The translations under genes and the position numbers were made by a program. This document shows, in pieces, positions 1-7,905 of a stretch of DNA of 35,898 nucleotides. The stretch's first letter is position 1. Each line of letters begins with the position of its first letter. The notes under the pieces were generated by a model. That model did not search any database. It was given only the letters and a program-made list of their open reading frames with translations, and was not told the DNA's origin. Source of the stretch: Candidatus Fermentibacterota bacterium (GTDB lineage: Bacteria > Fermentibacterota > Fermentibacteria > Fermentibacterales > JCC-6); NCBI GenBank assembly GCA_003644925.1, contig QNDS01000005.1:1-35898 (forward strand), read 5' to 3'.

Positions 1-357
1 CTCCACGAAGAAAAAGGGGAATACACAACAATCGCAGGCGAACTGTCACCATGGCAACGCTTGCTCAAACACATACAAGAAAACAATCTCACAATAACGT
101 CGCTCTCTTTGTGTACCAAAGAAGGGCGACGTTTTCATTTACCGAGCGCCGGAAACAACCCACGTTTCAAGGCATTTGTGGAAGCAGAAAAACCAGCATC
201 ATACAAGATGTTTCGTCAAATTGGAGTCGATATAATGAATGGAAAAGCTGGAAGCCAAGAACTCTACACAGTGATTGAGGCTTTTTATAATGAAAATTTT
301 GGGTTGCAAATATGGGTATGTGAAAAAACAGGTCATTCTTGGAGTCTTATTTTGTGA
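1..357 (+). CDS. Hypothetical phage protein, 5'-truncated by window edge
   Basis: The frame is open from base 1 to the TGA at 355-357, giving about 118 visible residues. The ORF track starts it at a TTG at 61, but the same frame continues upstream without a stop and looks coding, so the true start is probably outside the window. I recognise no domain. It is a mixed soluble protein with no membrane segment. It ends 1 nt before the next gene. If the genome is circular it follows the capsid region, so a minor head or neck role is possible, but that is position only. Confidence 0.6.
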   Translation, partial: LHEEKGEYTTIAGELSPWQRLLKHIQENNLTITSLSLCTKEGRRFHLPSAGNNPRFKAFVEAEKPASYKMFRQIGVDIMNGKAGSQELYTVIEAFYNENFGLQIWVCEKTGHSWSLIL

Positions 358-358
358 T

Positions 359-2770
359 ATGAAATTTATAGATGATAAAATAATTTTTTATAAAGAAAAA
401 ATTTCATCTTTTGCTCGTCATCTTGAAATTGAAGTAGGAGATATAAAAGAACCGGGGCGTTTCCTTCCACAATTCAAAACAAAACATTGGGGAAACGAAT
501 GTAATTTTTCAATTCGTCTTCTTGATGATGATTATGATTCGGGTGTTGTAAGTGAAATTGGAGATAAAATTCAGTGGGAGCGTGCCGGACGCAAGGTACG
601 AATGTATGAAAAAGATTCAGATGATGAAGATGGAGCTTTTGAGTTTGAGGTTGAACTTGCAGAAAAACCTATAGATAATGTTCTTCGTTTTTCTATTCAA
701 AGTAAAGAATTTAGATTTCTTTATCAAAGACCGCTTACGCAAAAAGAGATTGATGATGGAGGCTCACAGCCAGAGAATACTATTGGATCATATGCTGTAT
801 ATCATAAAACAAAAAAACACAATCTTACTGGTGGTAAACACTACAGGGCGGGAAAAGCTTTTCATATTTACCGGCCTTGGGTTGAGGATTCAGAAGGTAC
901 TAGAGTATGGTGTGACCTAAGGATAGATGATGTAAGTGAGGAATTAACAATTACTATTCCACAGGAATTTTTAGATACTGCTGTTTATCCAATTCTTGTT
1001 GACCCTACTTTTGGTTACACAAGTGTTGGTGCAATTACAAATATCTATATAGCTAATTTTATTGCAAATCGTTCTATAATGATTGGGAGAGCAGCTACGT
1101 TGTCAGAAGATGGTACGCTTGATTCTCTTCATGCCGCTATTTCTTCTGGGGCACCTGATTCTGACTATTACGTTGCATTATATAGAGAAGATAGTGCTGG
1201 GAGCGGTTCTCATGATAAGGTGGCTGGCTATGAAAAGAGTTATAATCCTGACGGAACTTTTGAAACTTTTACTGCTGGCGATGAAGAGATTGTTGCGGAT
1301 GATTATGTTTTTGGAGCAGTTGGTCATGGTGACGATTCGGGTATTGGACCTCCTCCGCAATTTGCTGGAATTTTAGCTGATACGGGTGGGGCTAGTTCAA
1401 ATATTTATTCTGAAACTACTAGTGAGGCGGGTAGTTATAATACGCGAAAATCAGAAGATCCATGGACGGAGACTGCCTCCACTTCAACAACTGAATATTC
1501 TCTTTATGCTACTTATACCGTTGGCGAAACCACGGCAAATGATTCTCGAGATAGTGAGATCACAGGGCAGGATAGCGCAAATTCAAATCGTGATGCGGAA
1601 ATTTCAGGTGAAGCAACAGATAATGATAACAGATCGGCTGAGATATCTGGTGTAGATACCACAGAGGACGCCAGGAGTGCCGAAATAAGCGGTCAAATAG
1701 CAGATAATGATAGCAGAGATGCGGAGATCACGGGAACTCTTGGGGCTACAGATAACAGAGCTTCGGAGATGCACGGAGTCGCTACAGACAATGATTTTCG
1801 TGCGGCAGAATTGACAGGATCACAAGAGGCAAACGATGCAAGAGCTTCCGAAATAATTGGAGAGGCCCCGGCAAATGATTCACGAGATAGTGAAATTACC
1901 GGTGAGATATCAATAACAGATAATAGAGATGCAGAAATAACGGGAGTCGCTGGCGCAACTAATTCACGAGACACGGAGATATCCGGAGTCGCCACAATAA
2001 ACGATGCCCGGAGCGCGGAAATCACAGGACAGTTGTCGGCAAATGATGCAAGGAGTTTTGAAATTACAGGGCAGGTTGTTATTACAGATTCAAGAGATGC
2101 GGAGATCACGGGTGAAAATGTAGACAACGACGCAAGAGGAGCAGAGGTCAACGGTGAAGCAGTAGCAGAGGATAGCAGAGATGCCGAAATTTCTGGTGAA
2201 ATTATATCGAACTCAAACAGATCGTCGGAGATCACGGGAACTCTTGGGGCTACAGATAACAGAGCTTCGGAGATGCACGGAGTCGCTACAACAAACGACG
2301 TCCGGAGTTCTGAAATTACAGGAGTCGCAACAATAAACAGCTCGAGAAGCGCAGAGATTTCCGGTGAAATAAATCAAAACGATTCAAGAGATGCGGAGAT
2401 CACGGGTGCAACCTTAACAGGCAATAGCAGAGGCGCAGAAATTTCTGGTGGCTTAATTGTTACCGACACCAGAGCAGTCGAGATTATTGGTGAGGCAATT
2501 ATAAATGATTTTCGATCTGCTGAAATCAATGGAACTGAGCAAGCGGTTGATTCGAGGGCTTCTGAGATCACCGGAATCGAGACAGTTTTCTCATCTAGGA
2601 ACTCAGAAATTACTGGTATTCTGGGAAGTTCATCATCCAGAGGGGCCGAAATCAACGGACAGAGAGTAAATCCGTACTGTCCCCTACCCTCTCCTTATAC
2701 CCCGAAAACTTCCCCGTACACTAGGAAAGAGGGGATATATAGCCCGTATCCTAAACGAAACTGCAATTAA
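359..2770 (+). CDS. Virion protein with 27 x 14-residue repeats (fibre or appendage)
   Basis: 803 aa. The ORF track starts at 275, but the ATG at 359 comes right after the upstream stop and begins a better sequence. Residues 1 to about 225 form an N-terminal domain ending in a YPILVDPTFGY-type segment often seen in metagenomic phage structural proteins. Residues 225-389 look like a beta-rich domain. Residues 390-767 are 27 head-to-tail 14-mers with consensus NDSRxAEITGxxxx. Residues 768-803 are a Pro/Tyr-rich tail with three SPY motifs. Its place between head and connector genes suggests an elongated virion appendage. The 5' half looks more AT-rich than the repeats, hinting at domain shuffling. 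The exact role is unknown. Confidence 0.7.
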   Translation: MKFIDDKIIFYKEKISSFARHLEIEVGDIKEPGRFLPQFKTKHWGNECNFSIRLLDDDYDSGVVSEIGDKIQWERAGRKVRMYEKDSDDEDGAFEFEVELAEKPIDNVLRFSIQSKEFRFLYQRPLTQKEIDDGGSQPENTIGSYAVYHKTKKHNLTGGKHYRAGKAFHIYRPWVEDSEGTRVWCDLRIDDVSEELTITIPQEFLDTAVYPILVDPTFGYTSVGAITNIYIANFIANRSIMIGRAATLSEDGTLDSLHAAISSGAPDSDYYVALYREDSAGSGSHDKVAGYEKSYNPDGTFETFTAGDEEIVADDYVFGAVGHGDDSGIGPPPQFAGILADTGGASSNIYSETTSEAGSYNTRKSEDPWTETASTSTTEYSLYATYTVGETTANDSRDSEITGQDSANSNRDAEISGEATDNDNRSAEISGVDTTEDARSAEISGQIADNDSRDAEITGTLGATDNRASEMHGVATDNDFRAAELTGSQEANDARASEIIGEAPANDSRDSEITGEISITDNRDAEITGVAGATNSRDTEISGVATINDARSAEITGQLSANDARSFEITGQVVITDSRDAEITGENVDNDARGAEVNGEAVAEDSRDAEISGEIISNSNRSSEITGTLGATDNRASEMHGVATTNDVRSSEITGVATINSSRSAEISGEINQNDSRDAEITGATLTGNSRGAEISGGLIVTDTRAVEIIGEAIINDFRSAEINGTEQAVDSRASEITGIETVFSSRNSEITGILGSSSSRGAEINGQRVNPYCPLPSPYTPKTSPYTRKEGIYSPYPKRNCN
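1526..2659 (+). repeat. 27 tandem 42-bp units coding 14-aa repeats
   Basis: The array is exactly 27 x 42 bp with no indels. Every unit keeps Arg at position 8, Glu at position 11 and Gly at position 14. DNA identity between units is mostly low, so the array is old and held by protein constraint. The exception is a 65-bp segment at 1722-1786 repeated identically at 2226-2290, exactly 504 bp (12 units) away, which is a recent copy event. Confidence 0.95.
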
Positions 2771-2771
2771 G

Positions 2772-2780
2772 TGGTATAAT
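2772..2780 (+). promoter_or_regulatory. Extended -10 promoter, leaderless type
   Basis: TGG followed by TATAAT (2775-2780), 8 nt before the ATG at 2789. With normal -10 to start-site spacing the transcript would begin at or within 1-3 nt of the start codon. No Shine-Dalgarno sequence is present. Confidence 0.6.
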
Positions 2781-2788
2781 ATAAACAT

Positions 2789-3412
2789 ATGGCACAAAAA
2801 GGCTACACGACAAAAGAGGATATCGAAAATTATATACTGTCAGATATCGACAGTTCTTTCGACGATCAAATTGATGAATGGATCGAGGCAGTTGAGAACA
2901 TCATAGACAAAATGACAAACCGCAATTTTATCGCTGATACGGAAGCCACCGCACGTCTATTTGATGGTGATGGTTCAGAAAAATTGATTATCGATGAGGC
3001 CGTAGAGATCACCAAAGTGGAAGTTGGCAACGATGATTATGGTGCGAGCTTTTCAGAAGTATCGGCAAGCGGAGCTGGTAGATATTTTCTCGAGCCGTCA
3101 AATTTTACAGTGCGAAACTTACCTGTCTATATGGTAACTCTAAGATCGCAAGTGTTTGTCTGTGGAAAACAGAATCAACGCATCACGGCAAAATGGGGAT
3201 CTTTTGTGGCCGTCCCGGAAGATATCAGCTTTGCTGCGACTGTATTTGTTGCAGGTATTTTAAATCAGAGCAGACAAGGCGGGGATGAAATCAAGAGTGA
3301 GAAGATCGGAAATTATCAGGTCACATATAACACCGACAAAGACGGGAATTCCTGGGCGGATTTTTCAAGAGCGATGGCGATTTTATCAGTAAACAAACGC
3401 ATTCTGATATGA
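2789..3412 (+). CDS. Head-tail connector (gp6-like)
   Basis: 207 aa. The N-terminus (TTKEDIENYI, then DQIDEWIEAVENIIDKMTNR) is the helical start typical of HK97 gp6/SPP1 gp15 head-tail adaptors, which form a ring under the portal. The middle is beta-rich, and the C-terminus (about 150-207) returns to helix. It opens the usual connector run: adaptor, stopper, gp10-like, terminator. It overlaps the next gene by an ATGA. Its start sits 8 nt after a TATAAT box. The family call rests on pattern and synteny, not on a search. Confidence 0.75.
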   Translation: MAQKGYTTKEDIENYILSDIDSSFDDQIDEWIEAVENIIDKMTNRNFIADTEATARLFDGDGSEKLIIDEAVEITKVEVGNDDYGASFSEVSASGAGRYFLEPSNFTVRNLPVYMVTLRSQVFVCGKQNQRITAKWGSFVAVPEDISFAATVFVAGILNQSRQGGDEIKSEKIGNYQVTYNTDKDGNSWADFSRAMAILSVNKRILI

Positions 3413-3723
3413 GCATAGAGAGATTTTTCACGACAACTTTCGCAGTCACTCGGATGAGTTGGTCAAATGAAAGTTCGGCCGAAGTATCCGCAGGCTCTTT
3501 TATTGGTCATATTCAACAGGCCCGGCCAGAACATGCAGAATTCGTCGGTGAAGCGTGGGGCCAGACATTCCTTGTGTGGTGCGCGCAGGATACGGACGTA
3601 CAGGCCGGTGACACGATCACTATAGCGTCAGGGGACTATTCCGGCACATATTCAGTAAAGAACGTACAAAACAACGCCACAGGCTCAAATGACCATCTTG
3701 AGGTTACTATAATCAAGGACTGA
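3409..3723 (+). CDS. Head closure / stopper-like protein
   Basis: 104 aa, starting in an ATGA overlap with the connector gene. A small beta-barrel-like sequence, with VQAGDTITIASGDYSGTYSVKNV as a recognisable turn-rich core. Size, order and pattern fit head-completion or stopper proteins (SPP1 gp16/HK97 gp7-like) that close the portal channel after packaging. Sequence conservation in this class is poor, so synteny carries most of the weight. Confidence 0.65.
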   Translation: MSIERFFTTTFAVTRMSWSNESSAEVSAGSFIGHIQQARPEHAEFVGEAWGQTFLVWCAQDTDVQAGDTITIASGDYSGTYSVKNVQNNATGSNDHLEVTIIKD

Positions 3724-3724
3724 T

Positions 3725-4174
3725 ATGCCAGCTTCTGCTTTAAAAATTGAGATGATAGGGAGGAAAGAACTGGAAGCGGCCATAAAACGTAATCCGCAGA
3801 AGGTATTGAAAGAAGGTAGGCTGTATATAACACGAGGCCTCGCAGTTTATAAGCAGGGAATTTTGAGGAGCCCATGGAGAGTAGGTGGGAATGGTGGGGG
3901 TGCGCCAGTATCAAATGATTCTCGTTTTCCTAGATCAAACCAAAGACAGAGATCAGGCAATTTGAGAGACTCGCATCAAACGACTATCAGAGGCCTTGTC
4001 GGGCGTATAGGACCAAACAAATCGCTCTCACCGTATGCAAATTTTGTCCATGAAGGGACTAGAAAAATGAAAAAAAGACCATGGCTTGACCATGTCAAGA
4101 AAACGAAGGATGGGAAAATCACAAAACTTTATAATCGGATGCTCAAAAATATAGTAGCCGACCTAGCAGAATAA
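3725..4174 (+). CDS. HK97 gp10-like neck / tail-completion protein
   Basis: 149 aa. It has the family hallmark near the C-terminus: SPYANFVHEGTRKMKKRPWL, where Y-A-x-x-V-H-E-G-T precedes a basic R-P-[FW]-L segment. The helical N-terminus (RKELEAAIKRNPQKVLKEG) is also typical. Such proteins act at the head-tail joint between stopper and tail terminator, which is exactly this position. It begins 1 nt after the previous stop. Confidence 0.8.
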   Translation: MPASALKIEMIGRKELEAAIKRNPQKVLKEGRLYITRGLAVYKQGILRSPWRVGGNGGGAPVSNDSRFPRSNQRQRSGNLRDSHQTTIRGLVGRIGPNKSLSPYANFVHEGTRKMKKRPWLDHVKKTKDGKITKLYNRMLKNIVADLAE

Positions 4175-4177
4175 TAT

Positions 4178-4597
4178 ATGTTCGCAGCAATCAGATCAAA
4201 AATCGACGCAACCCTCGCAGCAATACCAGAAATAAAACAGTATTCATCTTCACCAAAAACGAAGATATCTAACTATCCCTATGTGTTTTATTTTCCTTCC
4301 GGATTTGAAAATTCATATGAAACAAACCAGGAAAATTTGAAGGTGTATCGCTTTCAAATGTTTGCGATAGTGGGAACAAAACAGACAACAGAAGCCTCGG
4401 CGTCCGATGTTTTGGCTGGGGTAGTGGATGCAATCATTACAAAATTTGATGAAGATTGGAATCAAGGACTTATCGATAATCATAGAGTCTGGATGACAAT
4501 GGACTCTGGGGACTCATGGGAAATGTCAGAAGAGCAGGACGGGCTTGAGATATACGCTCCATTGTCGCTAGAATTCCGCTTGTTGACAGACGTATAA
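4178..4597 (+). CDS. Tail terminator-like protein
   Basis: 139 aa. It starts with a helix (AAIRSKIDATLAAIPEIKQ), followed by YPYVFYFPSG and a YRFQMFAIVG strand, then a helical segment before a closing strand. This resembles lambda gpU/SPP1 gp17-type terminators that cap the tail tube where it meets the head. It sits between the gp10-like gene and the tail-tube gene, as expected. The last codons overlap the -35 element of the next promoter. Confidence 0.65.
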   Translation: MFAAIRSKIDATLAAIPEIKQYSSSPKTKISNYPYVFYFPSGFENSYETNQENLKVYRFQMFAIVGTKQTTEASASDVLAGVVDAIITKFDEDWNQGLIDNHRVWMTMDSGDSWEMSEEQDGLEIYAPLSLEFRLLTDV

Positions 4598-4609
4598 AAA
4601 TGCTATAAT
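4583..4609 (+). promoter_or_regulatory. Promoter for the tail-tube gene
   Basis: TTGACA at 4583-4588, a 15-bp spacer, then an extended -10 TGC-TATAAT with the hexamer at 4604-4609. The short spacer is partly offset by the extended -10. The leader to the ATG at 4639 is about 23 nt, so this message is not leaderless. A private promoter fits the high copy number of tail-tube protein. Confidence 0.6.
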
Positions 4610-4638
4610 ACATATATCAATTTTAAAGAAAAATCCAT

Positions 4639-5625
4639 ATGGAAATAATAGGAAGACAAATAGAGTTCGGTGTCGCTACAGAAGCAGTCCGAAGTGTCGC
4701 GGAAAGTTCCGCAGACAAATGGATGCGTAAAGTGACCGCAAATATTGTCGAGCGTGCAGAACATGCACTTGACGATACCACAAGAGGCCGCCTCGAGGAT
4801 GGGGAAGGTCGAAGAGTAGTACAGAAATTTGTAGAAGGGGATCTCGAGGGAGTGCTACATGCCGACGTACTCGGGTGGTTTCTCTCAAATGTTTACGGGG
4901 TAGTTGTATCTTCAAATGTCGTTGGATCCGTTTATTCGCATGTGTTCACACTCGGTCAGAATATCCAGCATCCGAGTCTCACACTTTTTGCAAAAGACGG
5001 ATCTGTTCAACAGCTCACTTTCGCAAATTCAATGATAAGCACGCTTGAAATGAGCGTCGCAATCGATGAGCTTGTGCGTTTTACAGTTTCGTTTATCGGA
5101 GGAGTTGCAGCAGATGATACAGATACACCGTCCTATGATACGGAGTACGACTTTATTGCTCGAGATGTAGAGGTGAAAATTGCAGATTCAGAAGGAGGAT
5201 TAGCTGGTGCGACCGCTACGAAAGCAAAAGATTTATCTATTACATGGGATCAAGGACTTATCAGAGATCATGTAGTGGGATCGTATGACCCGGATGATAT
5301 CTACAATGCAAAATTGATGATCGAAGGAGAGCTAACTCTCAATTTTGCGGACGAGGCTCTAAAAGATTTGTATCTTAGTGATGATGCAAAATATATGAGC
5401 ATCACAATACAAGGTGCAGCAGATATCGGAAGCGGTAACAATCCTACTATCACAATTCTTTTGAACAAAGTGCAGTTCATGGATTGGAATAGAGAAGGCG
5501 CCGCAAATGAACTCTCCACAGAGACCGTCACATTCCAAGCATTCTACAACCCAGCAGACACACAGCAGTCACAAGTGACTCTCCAAAACTTGACAAGTTC
5601 ATACGTGAACGTGCCAAGCAGCTAA
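4639..5625 (+). CDS. Major tail (tube) protein
   Basis: 328 aa. It begins with GRQIEFGVATEAVRSVAESSADKW, resembling the N-terminus of siphovirus tube proteins (GKQ..iGiAkE...), then alternates beta segments across the protein. The C-terminal half (ITWDQGLIRDH and later) looks like a second beta domain, making it longer than minimal tube proteins. It lies between the terminator and the chaperone/tape-measure genes and has its own promoter. A convergent terminator lies just after its stop. Confidence 0.75.
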   Translation: MEIIGRQIEFGVATEAVRSVAESSADKWMRKVTANIVERAEHALDDTTRGRLEDGEGRRVVQKFVEGDLEGVLHADVLGWFLSNVYGVVVSSNVVGSVYSHVFTLGQNIQHPSLTLFAKDGSVQQLTFANSMISTLEMSVAIDELVRFTVSFIGGVAADDTDTPSYDTEYDFIARDVEVKIADSEGGLAGATATKAKDLSITWDQGLIRDHVVGSYDPDDIYNAKLMIEGELTLNFADEALKDLYLSDDAKYMSITIQGAADIGSGNNPTITILLNKVQFMDWNREGAANELSTETVTFQAFYNPADTQQSQVTLQNLTSSYVNVPSS

Positions 5626-5658
5626 AAAAAACACGGGCCGGCACAATGTCGGCCCGTG
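5624..5658 (-). terminator. Intrinsic terminator of the TM2 gene
   Basis: A 9-bp perfect GC-rich stem (CACGGGCCG 5632-5640 with CGGCCCGTG 5650-5658) and 9-nt loop. Read on the minus strand it is followed by eight T (complement of A5624-5631), a textbook terminator for the reversed gene. On the plus strand it lacks a U tract but could stabilise the 3' end of the tail-tube message. Confidence 0.85.
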
Positions 5659-5668
5659 AAATGTTGTT

Positions 5669-5869
5669 CTATGCGTACTTTTTTTCAAAGTCCTCTTGCT
5701 TTACCCCAGCCCATCGGATAATATCCACTATCGCAATGACAGAGGGTATCCCAGTCCAGAAAAAAACGCAAAGAAGCACTCCGATGCCTATCTGTCCAAC
5801 ATAAAAACGCTGGACACCAAAGGCCCCTAGAAAGAGTGCAAGCAACATAGCGACAGTCTTGTTTCTCAT
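5669..5869 (-). CDS. TM2-domain membrane protein (moron candidate)
   Basis: 66 aa, the only convincing minus-strand gene. It is almost entirely a TM2 domain: a KTVAMLLALFLGAFGVQRFY helix, a short turn with GQIGIG, a second helix with WTGIPSVIAIVDIIRW, then an FEKKYA end. TM2 proteins are small two-helix membrane proteins of uncertain function found across bacteria. It sits inside the tail operon in reverse, with its own terminator and a divergent promoter region, as expected of a moron. It may be expressed when late genes are off, and superinfection exclusion or envelope modification is possible but unproven. Confidence 0.85.
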   Translation of the reverse strand: MRNKTVAMLLALFLGAFGVQRFYVGQIGIGVLLCVFFWTGIPSVIAIVDIIRWAGVKQEDFEKKYA

Positions 5870-5924
5870 ATGTACGTATTAAGAATTAAATCATACAATC
5901 ATACTATAACATAATATAGAAAAT
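5870..5924. promoter_or_regulatory. Divergent promoter region between TM2 and gpG
   Basis: A 55-bp very AT-rich gap between divergent start codons. The minus strand has two TATGAT boxes in tandem, usable as -10 elements for the TM2 gene. The plus strand has CTATAAC and ATAATATAG motifs 7-20 nt before the gpG ATG. No clear -35 was found for either direction. Confidence 0.45.
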
Positions 5925-6242
5925 ATGTCAAGACCAGTACGAACAATCAAACTTGCAGAGTGCGAAGTAGATATCGTCACAGAGCTCACGTGGGGAGAAA
6001 AAGAGAGATGTCAAAATGTACTTTTGAGTGGTGCAAAAGTGGACTCAAAAGGTCTGAAAGATTTTGACGCCAGTTCTCTGTATGAAGCAAAACTTTTTCT
6101 CATGGAAATTGGAATTATTGAGATACGAAAAGGTGAAGTCAAAAGCAAATTTAAAAAAGAATGGGTCGAAAATTTATCGGCAAGTGATGGTGATTTACTC
6201 TACGATGAACTCGATAAGCTCAATAAAAAAAAAGAAGCTTAG
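5925..6242 (+). CDS. Tail assembly chaperone gpG-like
   Basis: 105 aa, starting with an RTIKLAECEVDIVTELTWGE segment that fits small tail chaperones, which typically start with a strand region and end with helix. Its place just before the tape-measure gene is diagnostic of lambda gpG-type proteins. These bind the tape measure and recruit tube subunits. The frame ends 9 nt after an A9 run that can shift about some ribosomes into a -1 extension (see gpT entry). The ratio of the two products is normally important for tail assembly. Confidence 0.75.
   Translation: MSRPVRTIKLAECEVDIVTELTWGEKERCQNVLLSGAKVDSKGLKDFDASSLYEAKLFLMEIGIIEIRKGEVKSKFKKEWVENLSASDGDLLYDELDKLNKKKEA
6227..6233 (+). other. -1 programmed frameshift slippery site
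   Basis: Heptamer A AAA AAA inside an A9 run (6225-6233), in frame as X XXY YYZ. The -1 frame has a stop at 6224-6226, so the shift must happen on the run itself. It then opens for 71 codons to the TAG at 6446-6448, just before the tape-measure ATG. AAGCT/AGCTT (6216-6220/6236-6240) could pair around it. Confidence 0.8.
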
Positions 6243-6448
6243 AGGATGAACATCTAAAATGGCAAATTCAAGGCAAAAAAGATCCCGGTGTGGATGTAGT
6301 AATGGAGTCGCTAAGCGAAAGATATGGGTGGACACCAGATCAAATACGATCTATGCGGTGGGAGGACGTCGATAATTACCTTGAAATAATCAGGATGAAA
6401 AATAGACTTGAAAATGCAAGGGCAAAAAAATCAAAAATGAAAAAATAG
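6233..6448 (+). CDS. gpT extension, made as gpG-T fusion by -1 frameshift
   Basis: 71 codons in the -1 frame, absent from the ORF track because it has no start of its own. Together with residues 1-103 of gpG the fusion is about 174 aa. The extension is charged and helical, with ERYGWTPDQIRSMRWEDVDN as its core, similar in style to other tail-chaperone T domains (Trp-rich, helical), and ends in a Lys-rich tail. It fills the gap between gpG and the tape measure exactly, with the stop 3 nt before the tape-measure ATG. Confidence 0.75.
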   Translation, partial: RSLEDEHLKWQIQGKKDPGVDVVMESLSERYGWTPDQIRSMRWEDVDNYLEIIRMKNRLENARAKKSKMKK

Positions 6449-6451
6449 CAT

Positions 6452-7897
6452 ATGCCAGATAGTCGAGAATTACAATTATTACTAACACTCAAAGACAAGG
6501 CCAGCAAACAGCTCGCTGGTGTTTCTAAAAAATTTGAGCAAAATGCAAAGAAAATCGGCAAAGCGATGACTGTCGCAGGTGTGGCAATCACCGCTCTCGG
6601 TGTGACGAGCATCAAGGCTTTTCAGGCACAAGAACGAGCTGAAACCCGTTTGACTCAAATTGCAAAAGAAGTCACGGGCGCAACGGATGAACAGATCAAA
6701 TCCATGAAAGATCTTTCGGCCGAATATCAAAAACTTGGAGTTGTCGGCGATGAGGTTCTTATTTCCGGACAATCTCAACTTGCATCATTTTCATTGACGT
6801 CAGATGAAATTGGCGTATTGACCGGAAGCATGGCCGATTTATTGGTCGCGAATAAAGGTGTCAATGCAACACAAGAAGACGCTATCACTTCGGCAAACGC
6901 CCTCGGCAAAGCCGTAGCAACTGGACTTCTCGGACCTCTCCAGCTTTCAGGTGTTTTATTGACAGATCAACAAAAAGCATTATTTGAAGTTGCAGACCAA
7001 ACAGAGAGGGTAGCTATTTTGAATGATGTGCTACAACAAAATTATGGGGGTTTGAATGAAGCCATGCGACAAACGTCGGAGGGTGGAGTACAGGCACTGA
7101 AAAATAGTTTTGGTGATCTTCAAGAACAGATCGGAGCTCAGCTCGTGCCGATGCTTCAAAAAATTGTTGATAAACTCAAACCTATTATCGACAATGTTAT
7201 GGCTTGGATCAAAGAAAACCCGGAACTAACACAAAAGATCGTCATGGTTGTTGCCGCACTTGGTGCATTTCTACTCATCATGGGACCAATACTTATGGCA
7301 ATCACTGGGCTCATTGCGGTTTTCGTATTCCTCTTCTCGCCAATAGGGTTAATTATAATCGCGATCGGCTTGCTCATAGCAGTTGGCGTATTCTTCGCTC
7401 TCAAATGGACGGAAATCAAAGAGGATTTGTTAGTGATATGGAATGAACTTGCAAAAGTCGGAGGACAAATAGCAACAAAATTGAAAGAAGCTTGGGCGAG
7501 TTTTACGGGTGCAATTAAATCGGCAATCGTCGGTGCTTTCGAGTCTGTAAAAAGTGTTATAAAGTCCGGGATAAATTGGATTATAAACAAACTCAATAAA
7601 TTTGTCCGGGCGGCGAATGCAATTACTTCAAAGATGAATATTGTACCAGGTGTCAATATTCCAAATATTCCGGAAATACCACATCTCGCGAAAGGTGGAA
7701 TTGTGACACAGCCTACCACGGCGCTCATCGGAGAGGCCGGATCCGAGGCTATCATACCGCTCGACAAAGCAGGCGGATTTGGCACTACAATCAGTATCAC
7801 TGTCAATGGAGATGTAACAGGTATGGAACTCGTCGGAAAAGTAAAACAAGCAATTATGATGGAGCTTGGGCAAAATACACGCTTTGCCACAGGATAA
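6452..7897 (+). CDS. Tail tape measure protein
   Basis: 481 aa. It starts with a helical region (LQLLLTLKDKASKQLAGVSKKF) typical of tape measures. A long helical body follows, then a strongly hydrophobic stretch at about residues 262-325 with two or three membrane-type segments, then amphipathic helix. Near the C-terminus is HLAKGGIVTQPTTALIGEAG, a widespread tape-measure end motif. The hydrophobic part is thought to enter the host membrane during DNA ejection. At about 1.5 angstrom per residue the tail would be near 70 nm, an inference from length only. Confidence 0.9.
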   Translation: MPDSRELQLLLTLKDKASKQLAGVSKKFEQNAKKIGKAMTVAGVAITALGVTSIKAFQAQERAETRLTQIAKEVTGATDEQIKSMKDLSAEYQKLGVVGDEVLISGQSQLASFSLTSDEIGVLTGSMADLLVANKGVNATQEDAITSANALGKAVATGLLGPLQLSGVLLTDQQKALFEVADQTERVAILNDVLQQNYGGLNEAMRQTSEGGVQALKNSFGDLQEQIGAQLVPMLQKIVDKLKPIIDNVMAWIKENPELTQKIVMVVAALGAFLLIMGPILMAITGLIAVFVFLFSPIGLIIIAIGLLIAVGVFFALKWTEIKEDLLVIWNELAKVGGQIATKLKEAWASFTGAIKSAIVGAFESVKSVIKSGINWIINKLNKFVRAANAITSKMNIVPGVNIPNIPEIPHLAKGGIVTQPTTALIGEAGSEAIIPLDKAGGFGTTISITVNGDVTGMELVGKVKQAIMMELGQNTRFATG

Positions 7898-7905
7898 TTT
7901 TTTCT

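Noticed and set aside
1693-2235. Minus-strand ORFs inside the repeat gene (also 2374-2655)
   Set aside because: They mirror the repeat period on the opposite strand and have low-complexity Ser/Ala composition.
1526-2659. CRISPR-like array of regular repeats
   Set aside because: The 42-bp units are contiguous, in frame and conserved as protein, not as DNA. There are no spacers.
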